From the NCBI GenBank assembly GCA_963728535.1, contig CAVSKK010000001.1, positions 1 to 64,000 on the forward strand: DNA of 64,000 nucleotides, read 5' to 3'. How positions within the stretch are numbered: the first letter of the stretch is position 1; the number at the start of each line of letters is the position of its first letter. The translations under genes were made by a program, and so were the position numbers. The notes beneath the pieces were generated by a model. The model did no database searches. It was given only the letters and a program-made list of their open reading frames with translations, and was not told the DNA's origin. Positions 31,756-40,330 of this stretch are shown here, in pieces. This DNA comes from VAXT01 sp963728535 (GTDB lineage Bacteria; Actinomycetota; Thermoleophilia; Gaiellales; Gaiellaceae).

Positions 31756-32826
31756 GTGAGAGTTGCGCTGACGCTGCTTCTCCTCGCCCTTGCGGCTGCG
31801 GGGTGTTCCGACAACGAGAGCCCCGAGCCGAAGGCGGCGGCCGCGGCACCCGCCAAGCAGCAGCCAAAGGAGCCCACGAAGCCTCCGCCGAAGCGGGACC
31901 TGGCCTGGCTCGCGCGGCTGCACAAGTGGGAGCTGAAGATCGGCCGTGCATCCGACGAGGTCCTGACGACGGCGGAGGCCGTCAGGCGCGGAGGGAAGAC
32001 GCGCCGGGCCCTGCGGCGGGCGGCCCGGCCCGTCGCTGCCTGCACGCGGACTCTGCACAACAAGGTGGGAGAGCCTCGGCCGACGGCGTACGGCGCGAGC
32101 TACGACCTGTTCGAGCGCGCGTGCGGGATGCTCGAAGACTGGGCAATCGAGGTGGTCGCCAACCCGTCCGATCGCAGCGCCATGCAAAAGGAGCGCGAGG
32201 CCGCAGATCTAGCCAGCCTGGCCGACGACGATCTCCAGACCTCGCTCCGCGCTTTCAAGGAGCTCCCGAGGGCCGGCGGCACGCACCCGCAGAGCCGGAT
32301 CGAGCCCCGTCTGACCCGCGTGGTCAGCTCCTTCGTCTACCGCACCCCCGATCCCACCTACACGGGAGTCGAGGTGCGCTGCTGGTCAAAGCGGGAATGG
32401 CCGCGCGTGAAGAAGGAGTTGCGCGCCTACACCGGCATCGGCGACTTCGAGGGCTTTGCCTACCGCGAGACCAAGATCAGCATCTCTCCGCGAGTCTGCG
32501 CGTCGCTAGCGAAGCTCCTCTACAAGGGGAGTCGGCCCTCGAGTGGCCGGGATGCGTTCTGGGCCACGGCCTCAGTCGGGGTTCTGTCGCACGAGGCTCA
32601 GCACCTCGTCGACCCGGGCAGGTCGGAGGCGTACACCGAGTGCCTCGGCATTCAGAACATGCGCACGGTCGGCCGGCTGCTTCGACTGAGCGGCTCGTAT
32701 GCCGACTTTCTCGCTGAGGCCTACTGGACTTACGTCTACCCCTACGAGACGAGGGACTATCGAACCGGGGCCTGCCACGACGACGGCCCGCTCGACCGCC
32801 GGCCATCCAGCAGCGTCTGGCCTTAG
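31756..32826 (+). CDS. Putative lipoprotein with HExxH-like motif
   Basis: A 356-residue exported protein. The signal peptide RVALTLLLLALAAAGCSD ends in a lipobox (AAGC), so the Cys at residue 17 should be lipidated. A Pro/Lys/Ala-rich linker follows, then an unrecognised domain. HEAQH (in VGVLSHEAQHLVDPGRSEAYTECLG) could be a zinc site of a degenerate metalloprotease; an E lies about 12 residues on. Four cysteines in the mature part may pair. The start is GTG 31756. The gene converges on moaA with a 4-bp overlap. Function unknown. Confidence 0.7.
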   Translation: MRVALTLLLLALAAAGCSDNESPEPKAAAAAPAKQQPKEPTKPPPKRDLAWLARLHKWELKIGRASDEVLTTAEAVRRGGKTRRALRRAARPVAACTRTLHNKVGEPRPTAYGASYDLFERACGMLEDWAIEVVANPSDRSAMQKEREAADLASLADDDLQTSLRAFKELPRAGGTHPQSRIEPRLTRVVSSFVYRTPDPTYTGVEVRCWSKREWPRVKKELRAYTGIGDFEGFAYRETKISISPRVCASLAKLLYKGSRPSSGRDAFWATASVGVLSHEAQHLVDPGRSEAYTECLGIQNMRTVGRLLRLSGSYADFLAEAYWTYVYPYETRDYRTGACHDDGPLDRRPSSSVWP

Positions 32827-33812
32827 CCTCCGATCTGAGACATCGACCGGCTCGCCCGCACGAAGCCCGGGTCGTTGATCTTGTGCTTCAGCTCCTTGTG
32901 CCGGACGGCGAAGCGGATCCGGTCGGCGAGCTGCTCGTCGGTCGCGCCGTCGCGGAGCGGCGTCTTCAGGTCCCACTCGCGGCGGGAGAAGAGGCACGTG
33001 CGCAGCTGGCCGTCGGCGGTGAGCCTGATCCGGTCACAGCTCGAGCAGAACGGCTCCGACACCGGGTTCACGAAGCCGATCTCGCCGGCGCCGTCGGCGA
33101 ATCGGAAGCGGCGCGCCGTCGAAGACGGCTTCGCTGGGATCTCCTCGAGCGGCCAGCGCTCTTCGATCAGCGCGCGGATCTCGCCCCCGGACAGCACCTC
33201 GTCCTCGCGCCACGCCTTGTCGGCGTCGAGCGGCATGAACTCGATGAACCGCACGACGTACGGCTTGCGGCGCGCAAGCTCGGCGAGCGCTGGGACCTCG
33301 TCCTCGGTGAAGCCACGGACCGCGACGCAGTTGACCTTGATCGGACGAAGCTCCGGATAGCGCTCTGCCTCGGCGAGGCCGGCGAGGACCCGGTCGAGCG
33401 CGTCGCGGCGGGTGATCTCGGCGAAGCGCACGTGCGAGAGCGAGTCGAGTGAAACGTTCAGCCGGGTGAGGCCCGCTTCGACGAGTGGCCCGGCGAGTCG
33501 GTCGAGCAGCACGCCGTTCGTCGTCAGCGAGAGGTCGTCAACACCGGGGATCTCGGAGAGAAGCGAGACGAGCACCGGCAACTCGCGGCGGACGAGCGGC
33601 TCGCCGCCGGTCAGGCGCACCTCGCAGACGCCCATCGCCGCCAGCACGCGCACGAGCCGTGCGATCTCCTCGTAGCTCAGGACCTCGTCGCGCGGCAGCC
33701 ACTCGAGACCCTCCGCCGGCATGCAGTACTTGCAGCGGAAGTTGCACTTGTCGGTGACGGAGACCCGCACGCTGTGGATCTCCCGGCCCCAGGAATCGCG
33801 AAGCGGCTCCAT
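32823..33812 (-). CDS. moaA: GTP 3',8-cyclase
   Basis: A 329-residue radical-SAM enzyme for the first step of molybdenum cofactor synthesis (GTP to 3',8-cyclo-7,8-dihydro-GTP). The N-terminal [4Fe-4S] motif is CNFRCKYC, LTGGEPLVR is the SAM-binding GGE motif, and the C-terminal cluster cysteines are in FCSSCDRIRLTADGQLRTCLF. It ends in GG, the conserved tail needed for catalysis. The length fits the family. No other moa gene is in the window. It is divergent from the PKD/poly-proline gene, with a 115-bp gap. Confidence 0.95.
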   Translation of the reverse strand: MEPLRDSWGREIHSVRVSVTDKCNFRCKYCMPAEGLEWLPRDEVLSYEEIARLVRVLAAMGVCEVRLTGGEPLVRRELPVLVSLLSEIPGVDDLSLTTNGVLLDRLAGPLVEAGLTRLNVSLDSLSHVRFAEITRRDALDRVLAGLAEAERYPELRPIKVNCVAVRGFTEDEVPALAELARRKPYVVRFIEFMPLDADKAWREDEVLSGGEIRALIEERWPLEEIPAKPSSTARRFRFADGAGEIGFVNPVSEPFCSSCDRIRLTADGQLRTCLFSRREWDLKTPLRDGATDEQLADRIRFAVRHKELKHKINDPGFVRASRSMSQIGG

Positions 33813-33927
33813 CCCGAGAGACTAGCGATGCGCCTATCCATGTCCGGTGCCAAGCGCGACGAACACCGACTTCGCAGCCAAGGCCCCGACGATTTGAGCA
33901 ATCGCGGAACTGTGATACGAAAGTGAC

Positions 33928-35850
33928 ATGCGGAGCTTGGTGCGTGGAGCGTTTCTGCTCGTCCTTGCTATCGCCCTCCTTCTCGCCACTGCCGCGCCGG
34001 CGGCTGCGCCCGTGGCCGAGACGCCGCAGTGGCTGCCACCGGAAGACGTGACGGCGATCCCGGGCGTCGTGGCGACTCCTTCGCTTGCGACCGATGCGCT
34101 CGGCACCGTGTTCGTGATCTGGGCAGGCGATGAGGGAATCCTCTCGGCGGCCCGGCCGGCCGAGCTCGGCGCCTGGGAGCATCCTCAGATCCTGTCCGCT
34201 CCCGGGGCGACGAGCCCACGAATCGCGGTTACGCCAGCGGGCACCGCGATCGCGGTCTGGCGGGTCTCCGGCCTCGTGGAGGCCGCCGTGAGACCGCCCG
34301 GCGGCGATTGGGAGCCGGCGGAGACGATCTCATTTGTCCTCGACAACTCGCAGTCGCCCCAGGTCTCCGTCGACGAGGCGGGCAACGCGTATGCGGTCTG
34401 GCGCCGCACGTTTCATGGAGACCAGTCGATCCAGGCGGCGATCCGGCCGGCCGAAACTGGCGTCTGGGGCCAACCGGAGGACGTCCCGACCCTGGACGCA
34501 TCGTTTTCACAGCCGGCTCTGGCCGTCAGCGCGCGGGGTGACGCGATCGTCGTCTGGACGGCCCCCGACGGGAGTCTCATGTCCTCGTTGCGCAGCGCCG
34601 ACAACCAGATCTGGGCAGCGCGGCAGACCATCGCCCCGGGCGGTGAGATCACTTCCAACGGGTACGCCTCGGTCGAACTCGACGACGATGGCAACGCCGT
34701 GGTCGTCTTCGAGCACCGAGAGGGCTTCAACGCCGGTGTTGTCGCCAGCACACGCCCGATCTCGACGGGGCAGTGGAGTGACTGGGTGCCCATCGGCGGC
34801 GGCAGCAACGGGAGCACTGATGTCGCGCTCGACCCGATGGGGAACGCGACCGCCGTCTGGCAGGGCGGCGGCTCGCAGAGCATCATCCAGGGAGCGGTCC
34901 TGCCACCAGGTGGCTCCTGGTCGGCGGCCGAAACGCTCAGCCAGGGCATCACGCATCGCTGGCCGGCGGTCGCAGTTGCCGGTGTGGGTACGGCCGTTGC
35001 CGTCTGGCAGCGCACGACCCAGCCGCCGCCTCCACCACCCGCAGGGCTCCCGGCCGCCGGCGAGGAGTACGCTGCGCAGGCGGCGGTCCGTCCCGCAGGC
35101 GGCGCCTGGCAGCGTTTCGGAGACATCTCCGTGTCCGGCGTCGTCGCGAACGACATCGCCGTCGCCGCCGATCCTGCGGGGAACGGGATCGCGCTCTGGC
35201 GCCGGCCGGGCGACTTTCTGCAGGCGGCTGCGTACGACGGGGCCGGGCCCGTGCTCGATGAGCTGTCGATTCCCGCGCACGGGGAACCCGGGGTTCCGGT
35301 CTCGTTCTCCGTTTCCCCATTCGATGTCTGGTCGGAAGTTGCCGGTGAGGCGACGTGGTCGTTCGGCGACGGCGACGAGGCGACGGGGAACCAGGTCTCT
35401 CATACGTACTCCGAGGGCTCGTACGAAGTCACCGTTCGCGCGGAGGACTCGCTGGCGAACGAGACGGCCGCCTCGCAGTCGATCCTGATCGGACAGGCAC
35501 CGCCGCCTCCGCCTCCCCCGCCGCCACCTCCGCCTCCGCCACCGCCACCGCCACCGCCACCTCCGCCACCGCCACCTCCGCCACGGCCACCCCCGCCGCC
35601 ACCTCCGCCCCCGCCACCGCCACCGCCACCTCCGCCTCCGCCAACTCGAACGTGCCGGGTTCCGCGGGTCGTCGGGAAGAGGCTCCCCGCGGCTCGGACT
35701 GCGATCAGGCGCGCGCGCTGCGCGGTCGGACGCGTTCGCCGGGCACGGTCGCGCAGGGCGAAGGGCCGAGTGATCGGGCAGAGCCCGCGTGCGGGCAGGC
35801 GCGTGCGCACGGGCACCCGGATCAACCTCGTGGTCAGCCGCGGCCGCTAG
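33928..35850 (+). CDS. Secreted beta-propeller-like/PKD/poly-proline/PASTA protein
   Basis: A 640-residue exported protein. A signal peptide (GAFLLVLAIALLLATAAPAAA) is followed by about eight degenerate repeats of 45-60 residues (A(V/I)W..., AAVRPPGGDWEPAE, AAIRPAETGVWGQPE), probably a beta-propeller. Then comes a PKD domain (ATWSFGDGDEATGNQVSHTYSEGSYEVTV), a run of about 50 nearly pure prolines, and a C-terminal PASTA-like unit (CRVPRVVGKRLPAARTAIRRARCAVG...VIGQSPRAG). PASTA domains bind peptidoglycan, so the poly-proline rod may span the wall and hold the propeller outside. The same layout occurs at 50246-51637. Confidence 0.8.
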   Translation: MRSLVRGAFLLVLAIALLLATAAPAAAPVAETPQWLPPEDVTAIPGVVATPSLATDALGTVFVIWAGDEGILSAARPAELGAWEHPQILSAPGATSPRIAVTPAGTAIAVWRVSGLVEAAVRPPGGDWEPAETISFVLDNSQSPQVSVDEAGNAYAVWRRTFHGDQSIQAAIRPAETGVWGQPEDVPTLDASFSQPALAVSARGDAIVVWTAPDGSLMSSLRSADNQIWAARQTIAPGGEITSNGYASVELDDDGNAVVVFEHREGFNAGVVASTRPISTGQWSDWVPIGGGSNGSTDVALDPMGNATAVWQGGGSQSIIQGAVLPPGGSWSAAETLSQGITHRWPAVAVAGVGTAVAVWQRTTQPPPPPPAGLPAAGEEYAAQAAVRPAGGAWQRFGDISVSGVVANDIAVAADPAGNGIALWRRPGDFLQAAAYDGAGPVLDELSIPAHGEPGVPVSFSVSPFDVWSEVAGEATWSFGDGDEATGNQVSHTYSEGSYEVTVRAEDSLANETAASQSILIGQAPPPPPPPPPPPPPPPPPPPPPPPPPPPPRPPPPPPPPPPPPPPPPPPPTRTCRVPRVVGKRLPAARTAIRRARCAVGRVRRARSRRAKGRVIGQSPRAGRRVRTGTRINLVVSRGR

Positions 35851-35899
35851 CGGACACGTCCAGGGCCTGGCCCTCGACAGCGCGCCGCGCGTTTCGTCT

Positions 35900-36739
35900 C
35901 TACTGGCTCGCTGCGACGATGGCCGCGGCGAAGCGCTCCGCGGCTCCGTGTGCGTAACCGATGAAGAGCGAGGGCTCGGTCAGCTCGACCTCGAGCACCA
36001 GCGGGCGCCCATCGTCGGCGCCGATGAGGTCGATCCGCGCGTAGAGCAGGTCGTGGCGCGCAAACGGAACCGCGGCGAGCGCGCGCTCGGCCACTTCGAG
36101 CTCGACCGCCGTCGGTTCGGCGGAAGTAATCGTCTCTTCGACGTAGAGGCCCGAGCCGGGCTCGCTTCCGTGCTCCAGCAGGGGCTCCTTGCGAACGGCG
36201 TGCGAGAACGTGCCACCGAGATAGATCAACGACGTTTCACCCGCGGTGTCGACTGCGGCCAGGTACGGCTGTACCAGCACTGTCTTTCCGGCCGCATGGA
36301 GGTCGGCCACGTGCGCGAGTGCGCGGTCGTCACCGGCCTCGTAGCGCGCCGCGCCGATCGATCCCGCCCCGACGGACGGCTTGACGACGAACTGCCCAGC
36401 CGGCGGCTCGAAGACCGCGCCGGGAGGGAGGAACGTCGAAGGCACCGCGTCCGTCTGGAGAGCATCGAGGTACCGCTTGTCGGTGTTCCAACGCAGCACC
36501 TCCGACGGGTTGAGCACGTACGGGAGCGATTCGGCCCAGGCCAGAAACTGCTCTCGTCGGCCGGGGTAGTCCCAGGTCGAGCGGACGACGACGACGTTGA
36601 AGGCGGCCCAGTCCACGCCCTGGTCGTCCCAGACGGCCGGCCCCGCTTCGACGTCTCGCTCCGCGAGCGCGGCGGTCAGCGCCGGCGCCTCGTCGTCGCC
36701 CTCCGGCACCTCCGCACAAGTCGCAAGTGCGACCCTCAG
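35900..36739 (-). CDS. ATP-grasp domain protein
   Basis: A 279-residue protein of the ATP-grasp superfamily (VVVRSTWDYPGRREQFLAWAESL, QFVVKPSVGAGSIGAARY, LLYARIDLIGADDGRPLVLEVELTEPSLF). Lys in VVKPS and the Glu/Glu-Asn-type metal ligands near the end fit ATP binding. It is likely a carboxylate-amine ligase; the substrate is unknown. The natural start is CTG 36737-36739, because LRVALATCAEVPE begins the domain and no ATG, GTG or TTG is available before it. It lies 1 nt after the aminopeptidase stop, so the pair is co-transcribed. Confidence 0.78.
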   Translation of the reverse strand: MRVALATCAEVPEGDDEAPALTAALAERDVEAGPAVWDDQGVDWAAFNVVVVRSTWDYPGRREQFLAWAESLPYVLNPSEVLRWNTDKRYLDALQTDAVPSTFLPPGAVFEPPAGQFVVKPSVGAGSIGAARYEAGDDRALAHVADLHAAGKTVLVQPYLAAVDTAGETSLIYLGGTFSHAVRKEPLLEHGSEPGSGLYVEETITSAEPTAVELEVAERALAAVPFARHDLLYARIDLIGADDGRPLVLEVELTEPSLFIGYAHGAAERFAAAIVAASQ

Positions 36740-36740
36740 C

Positions 36741-37829
36741 TCAGAACGTCCACTCGCCGTTCTCCTGCACGAGCTCGCCGTCGAGCTCGATCCGGCCGCC
36801 TCCCCGCAGGTCCTTGACCATGTCCCAGTGCGTCGCGCTCTGGTTCGTCCCGCCCGCGATCGGGATCCCGGCACCGACCGCCAGGTGAATGGTTCCGTAC
36901 ATCTTCTCGTCGAAGAGCGTGTTGCGCATGTGCCGCTGGATGCCCGGGTTGCAGCCGATTCCCAGCTCGCCGAGGACCCGCGCGCCCTCGTCGCGGTCGA
37001 GCGCCCGCAGGAGCGCCTCCTCGTTCGAGGTCGCGGACGCTTCGACCACGCGTCCGTTCTCGTAGCGCATGCGAACGCCGTCGACCACGTTGGGCTCCTG
37101 CACCGCGGGGAACTCGGAGAAGGTGACGACACCCTCCGTCGAGTCCTCGACCGGGCAGTAGAAGACCTCGCCGCCCGGCATGTTCAGGTGACCGTCGTCG
37201 ATCACACCCTCCCGGCCGGCGATGCTGAAGCGGAGGTCGGTCTCGTGGCCGACGATCCGCACTTCCTCGGCAGGGTCGAAGCGGTCCTTGATGCGCTTCA
37301 TCTTCTCGCCCTCGGCGTCCCAGTCGAGTAGCACCGCTCCGAAGAGAAAGTCCTCGAACGCCGTCAGGGTCATCCCCGCGTCCTGCGCCAGTGCCGCCGT
37401 GGGGTAGCGGCACGTGACCCAGGGGATCTCGAGAGCGAGCCGGCGCGAGGTCAGGGGATGCGCCGCCTTGCTGATCGCGTTCTTGTGCTCCGCATCGAGG
37501 TCGACGCCGTCCCTCGTGTTCTCGGGCGCGCCGATTCGGATCCAGGCCTGGCACTCGTCCTCCAGCGCGACCCGAAGCGGAGGACGCTCCGCCATCAGCT
37601 CGGCGGACGCGGTCTCGGCCCAGATGTTCTCGAAGGGCCAGTTGTCCATCCCGCTGAAGGTGAGCTGGATCACCGGATAGGCCTCCCGCCGGCCGATCGC
37701 GCGCACGATCTCCTCGATGAGCGGCCGGGCGAGGGCGCTGCCGGCAACGAGCACCTGCCAGCCGGGCTGGACGTCCACGCTCCGCTCCACGAGAAGCCTC
37801 GCGTACTCCTCAACCCGAGGATCGGTCAC
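36741..37829 (-). CDS. M29-family aminopeptidase
   Basis: A 362-residue metallo-aminopeptidase of family M29 (aminopeptidase T/S). It has the family's ENTRDGVDLDAEHKNAISKAAHPL segment and the metal-ligand stretches GGEVFYCPVEDSTEG, GELGIGCNPG, YGTIHLAVG and THWDMVKDL. It removes N-terminal residues from peptides with a co-catalytic metal pair. The start is GTG 37829 with GGAGGAGAACC directly upstream, a leadered start unlike many neighbours. It is divergent from dnaK across 66 bp and coupled to the ATP-grasp gene downstream. Confidence 0.92.
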   Translation of the reverse strand: MTDPRVEEYARLLVERSVDVQPGWQVLVAGSALARPLIEEIVRAIGRREAYPVIQLTFSGMDNWPFENIWAETASAELMAERPPLRVALEDECQAWIRIGAPENTRDGVDLDAEHKNAISKAAHPLTSRRLALEIPWVTCRYPTAALAQDAGMTLTAFEDFLFGAVLLDWDAEGEKMKRIKDRFDPAEEVRIVGHETDLRFSIAGREGVIDDGHLNMPGGEVFYCPVEDSTEGVVTFSEFPAVQEPNVVDGVRMRYENGRVVEASATSNEEALLRALDRDEGARVLGELGIGCNPGIQRHMRNTLFDEKMYGTIHLAVGAGIPIAGGTNQSATHWDMVKDLRGGGRIELDGELVQENGEWTF

Positions 37830-37841
37830 GGTTCTCCTCCC

Positions 37842-37884
37842 TTGCTATACTAAGACTCAGATTTCTTACAATCACAGACTCAAG
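37842..37884 (+). promoter_or_regulatory. dnaK promoter with AGACTCA direct repeat
   Basis: TTGCTA (37842-37847) and TACAAT (37867-37872) form a -35/-10 pair with a 19-bp spacer. AGACTCA occurs at 37853-37859 and 37876-37882; the second copy extends to ACTCAAG (37878-37884), one half of the HspR HAIR site. The perfect full HAIR inverted repeat is absent. AAGGAG precedes the ATG. Confidence 0.5.
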
Positions 37885-37895
37885 GAGCAAAACGC

Positions 37896-39815
37896 ATGGC
37901 AAAGACAATTGGAATCGACCTCGGCACGACCAACTCTTGCATGGCTGTGCTCGAGGGCGGTGAGCCTACCGTCATCCCGAACGCCGAGGGCGGCCGCACG
38001 ACCCCATCCGTCGTCGCGTTCACGAAGGACGGGCAGCGCCTCGTAGGCCCGCCGGCGAAGCGCCAGCAGGTGACGAACCCGTCGAACACGATCTTCTCGA
38101 TCAAGCGGTTCATGGGCCGCAAGCACGAGGAGGTCTCTGAGGAGATGAAGATCGTCCCCTACGAGGTGCTGCAGGGCCCGAACGGCGACGTGCGGGTCAA
38201 GGCCGAGGGCACGGAATACGCACCGCCGGAGATCTCGGCGATGATCCTCCAGAAGCTGAAGACCGACGCCGAGGCGTACCTCGGTGAGGCGGTCGCGGAC
38301 GCGGTCGTCACCGTCCCGGCGTACTTCAACAACGCGCAGCGCGAGGCGACGAAGGACGCCGGCAAGGTCGCCGGGCTCAACGTCGTCCGCATCATCAACG
38401 AGCCGACCGCGGCAGCGCTCGCCTACGGGCTCGACAAGGAATCCGACCAGACGATCCTCGTCTGGGACCTCGGCGGCGGCACCTTCGACGTCTCGATCCT
38501 CGAGCTCGGCGAAGGCGTCTTCGAGGTGAAGGCCACGAACGGCGACAACCATCTCGGCGGCGACAACTTCGACAAGGCGATCGTCGACTGGATGGTGTCC
38601 GAGTTCAAGAAGGACCAGGGCATCGACCTGGCCGCCGACAAGATGGCACTCCAGCGCCTGTACGAGGCTGCTGAGAAGGCGAAGATGGAGCTGTCGTCCA
38701 CGATGACGACGCAGGTCAACCTGCCGTTCATCACCGCGACGCAGGAGGGCCCGAAGCACCTCGACCTCCAGTTGACGCGCGCGAAGCTGAACGAGCTGAG
38801 CGCCGACCTCCTGGCACGCACCGTCGAGCCCACGAAGAAGGCCCTCGCCGACGCCGGGCTCGAGCCGGGCGCGATCGACCATGTCGTCCTGGTCGGCGGC
38901 ATGACCCGCATGCCGGCGGTCGTCGACGAGGTCACGAAGCTGATCGGCAAGGAGCCCCACAAGGGCGTCAACCCGGACGAGGTCGTCGCCGTCGGCGCGG
39001 CCATTCAGGGCGGCGTTCTCAAGGGCGACGTGAAGGACGTGCTCTTGCTCGACGTGACCCCGCTCTCCCTCGGCATCGAGACGAAGGGCGGTGTCTTCAA
39101 CCCGCTCATCGAGCGCAACACGACGATCCCGACGAAGAAGTCCCAGACGTACTCGACCGCCGAGGACAACCAGCCCTCCGTCGAGATCCACGTCGCCCAG
39201 GGCGAGTCGGAGATGGTCGCCTTCAACAAGACACTCGGCAAGTTCCAGCTCGTCGGCATCCCACCGGCGCCGCATGGGATGCCGCAGATCGAGGTCACCT
39301 TCGACATCGACGCGAACGGGATCATCAACGTCTCCGCGAAGGACCTCGGCACGGGCAACGAGCAGCAGATCCAGATCGAGGGCGGCTCGGGCCTGAACGA
39401 GGACGAGGTCGAGCGGATGATCAAGGAGGCCGAGACGCACCGCGACGAGGCGCACAAGCTGCGCGAGCTCGCGGACGCCCGCAACATGGCGGAGCAGCTC
39501 GCCTACCAGACCGAGCGCACGCTCAAGGAGCACCGCGAGAAGCTCGACGAGTCCGAGGCCTCGACGATCGAGGGCCGGATCATGGAGCTGAAGGCCGTGC
39601 TCGAGAGCTCGGACGTGAACGAGATCAAGGCCAAGACCGAGGAGCTCCAGCAAGCCTCGCAGAAGCTGGCTGAGGCCGTCTACGCCCAGGCGACCGCCGC
39701 ACAGGCGGGCTCCGCCACGGGCGGCAACGGCGCCGCCGGCTCCGACGACGACGAGGTCGTCGAAGAGGCTGACTACGAGGTCATCGACGAAGAAGAGGAA
39801 GCGGCGAAGTCGTAA
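37896..39815 (+). CDS. dnaK: Chaperone DnaK (Hsp70)
   Basis: A 639-residue Hsp70. The ATPase domain has GIDLGTTNSCMAVLEGG, NEPTAAALAYGLDK, DLGGGTFDVSIL and GGMTRMPAV; the substrate domain starts near DVTPLSLGIETKGG. The C-terminal tail is acidic (DDDEVVEEADYEVIDEEEE). It binds exposed hydrophobic segments of proteins in the cytosol, with GrpE and DnaJ as partners. AAGGAG lies before ATG 37896. It heads the dnaK-grpE-dnaJ-hspR-clpB operon, and its stop overlaps grpE as TAATG. Confidence 0.98.
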   Translation: MAKTIGIDLGTTNSCMAVLEGGEPTVIPNAEGGRTTPSVVAFTKDGQRLVGPPAKRQQVTNPSNTIFSIKRFMGRKHEEVSEEMKIVPYEVLQGPNGDVRVKAEGTEYAPPEISAMILQKLKTDAEAYLGEAVADAVVTVPAYFNNAQREATKDAGKVAGLNVVRIINEPTAAALAYGLDKESDQTILVWDLGGGTFDVSILELGEGVFEVKATNGDNHLGGDNFDKAIVDWMVSEFKKDQGIDLAADKMALQRLYEAAEKAKMELSSTMTTQVNLPFITATQEGPKHLDLQLTRAKLNELSADLLARTVEPTKKALADAGLEPGAIDHVVLVGGMTRMPAVVDEVTKLIGKEPHKGVNPDEVVAVGAAIQGGVLKGDVKDVLLLDVTPLSLGIETKGGVFNPLIERNTTIPTKKSQTYSTAEDNQPSVEIHVAQGESEMVAFNKTLGKFQLVGIPPAPHGMPQIEVTFDIDANGIINVSAKDLGTGNEQQIQIEGGSGLNEDEVERMIKEAETHRDEAHKLRELADARNMAEQLAYQTERTLKEHREKLDESEASTIEGRIMELKAVLESSDVNEIKAKTEELQQASQKLAEAVYAQATAAQAGSATGGNGAAGSDDDEVVEEADYEVIDEEEEAAKS

Positions 39816-40330
39816 TGCCTGAAGAGGTCGAGAACACCGAGCAGGCGGAGGAGAGCCCCGAGGTGGTTGAGCTCGAGGCGCTTCGAGCAGAGAACGAGGA
39901 GCTCATCGACACGCTTCAGCGGGTCAAGGCCGACTTCGACAACTACCGCAAGCGGGCCGCGCGCGACCAGGAGAGCCTGGTCGCGCGGGCCGGCGAGCGG
40001 ATCGTGAAGGAGCTTCTGCCCGTGCTCGACGATCTCGAAAGGGCACTCGAGGCCGCGCACGCCCACGAGGAGGCGAAGCTGGAAGAGGGCGTCGAGCTCG
40101 TCCACCGCCAGCTCGAGCAGCTCCTCGAGCGCGAGGGCCTCGCGCCGGTCGCGACGGACGGCAGGTTCGACCCGCACGTGCACGAGGCGCTCCTCACCCA
40201 GCCGTCCGCGGCCGAGGAGGGCGCCGTGATCGAGGTCCTCCAGAAGGGCTACCGCCTCGGCGACCGCGTGCTGCGGCCTGCGAGGGTGGTGGTCGCCGGG
40301 CCGAAGGAGCCGAATGGCGACGAGACCTAA
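39815..40330 (+). CDS. grpE: Nucleotide exchange factor GrpE
   Basis: A 171-residue co-chaperone. The long N-terminal helix (about residues 20-75, ALRAENEELIDTLQRVKADFDNYRKRA) leads to the core helical bundle (LPVLDDLERALEAA) and the C-terminal beta domain (GRFDPHVHEALL, VIEVLQKGYRLGDRVLRPARVVV). It releases ADP from DnaK. The ATG overlaps the dnaK stop by 1 base, and its 3' end overlaps dnaJ by 17 bp. Confidence 0.97.
   Translation: MPEEVENTEQAEESPEVVELEALRAENEELIDTLQRVKADFDNYRKRAARDQESLVARAGERIVKELLPVLDDLERALEAAHAHEEAKLEEGVELVHRQLEQLLEREGLAPVATDGRFDPHVHEALLTQPSAAEEGAVIEVLQKGYRLGDRVLRPARVVVAGPKEPNGDET

Noticed and set aside
33890..33927. TTGAGC...GATACG promoter for the PKD/PASTA gene
   Set aside because: The spacer is only 14 bp and the -10 box is poor; a promoter must be here but I cannot place it.
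35400..35825. Poly-glycine ORFs on the strand opposite the first poly-proline tract
   Set aside because: They only mirror the CCN tract and have no start or domain of their own.
37841..37895. A perfect HAIR (CTTGAGT-N7-ACTCAAG) site upstream of dnaK
   Set aside because: Only one half-site is present; the full inverted repeat could not be found.
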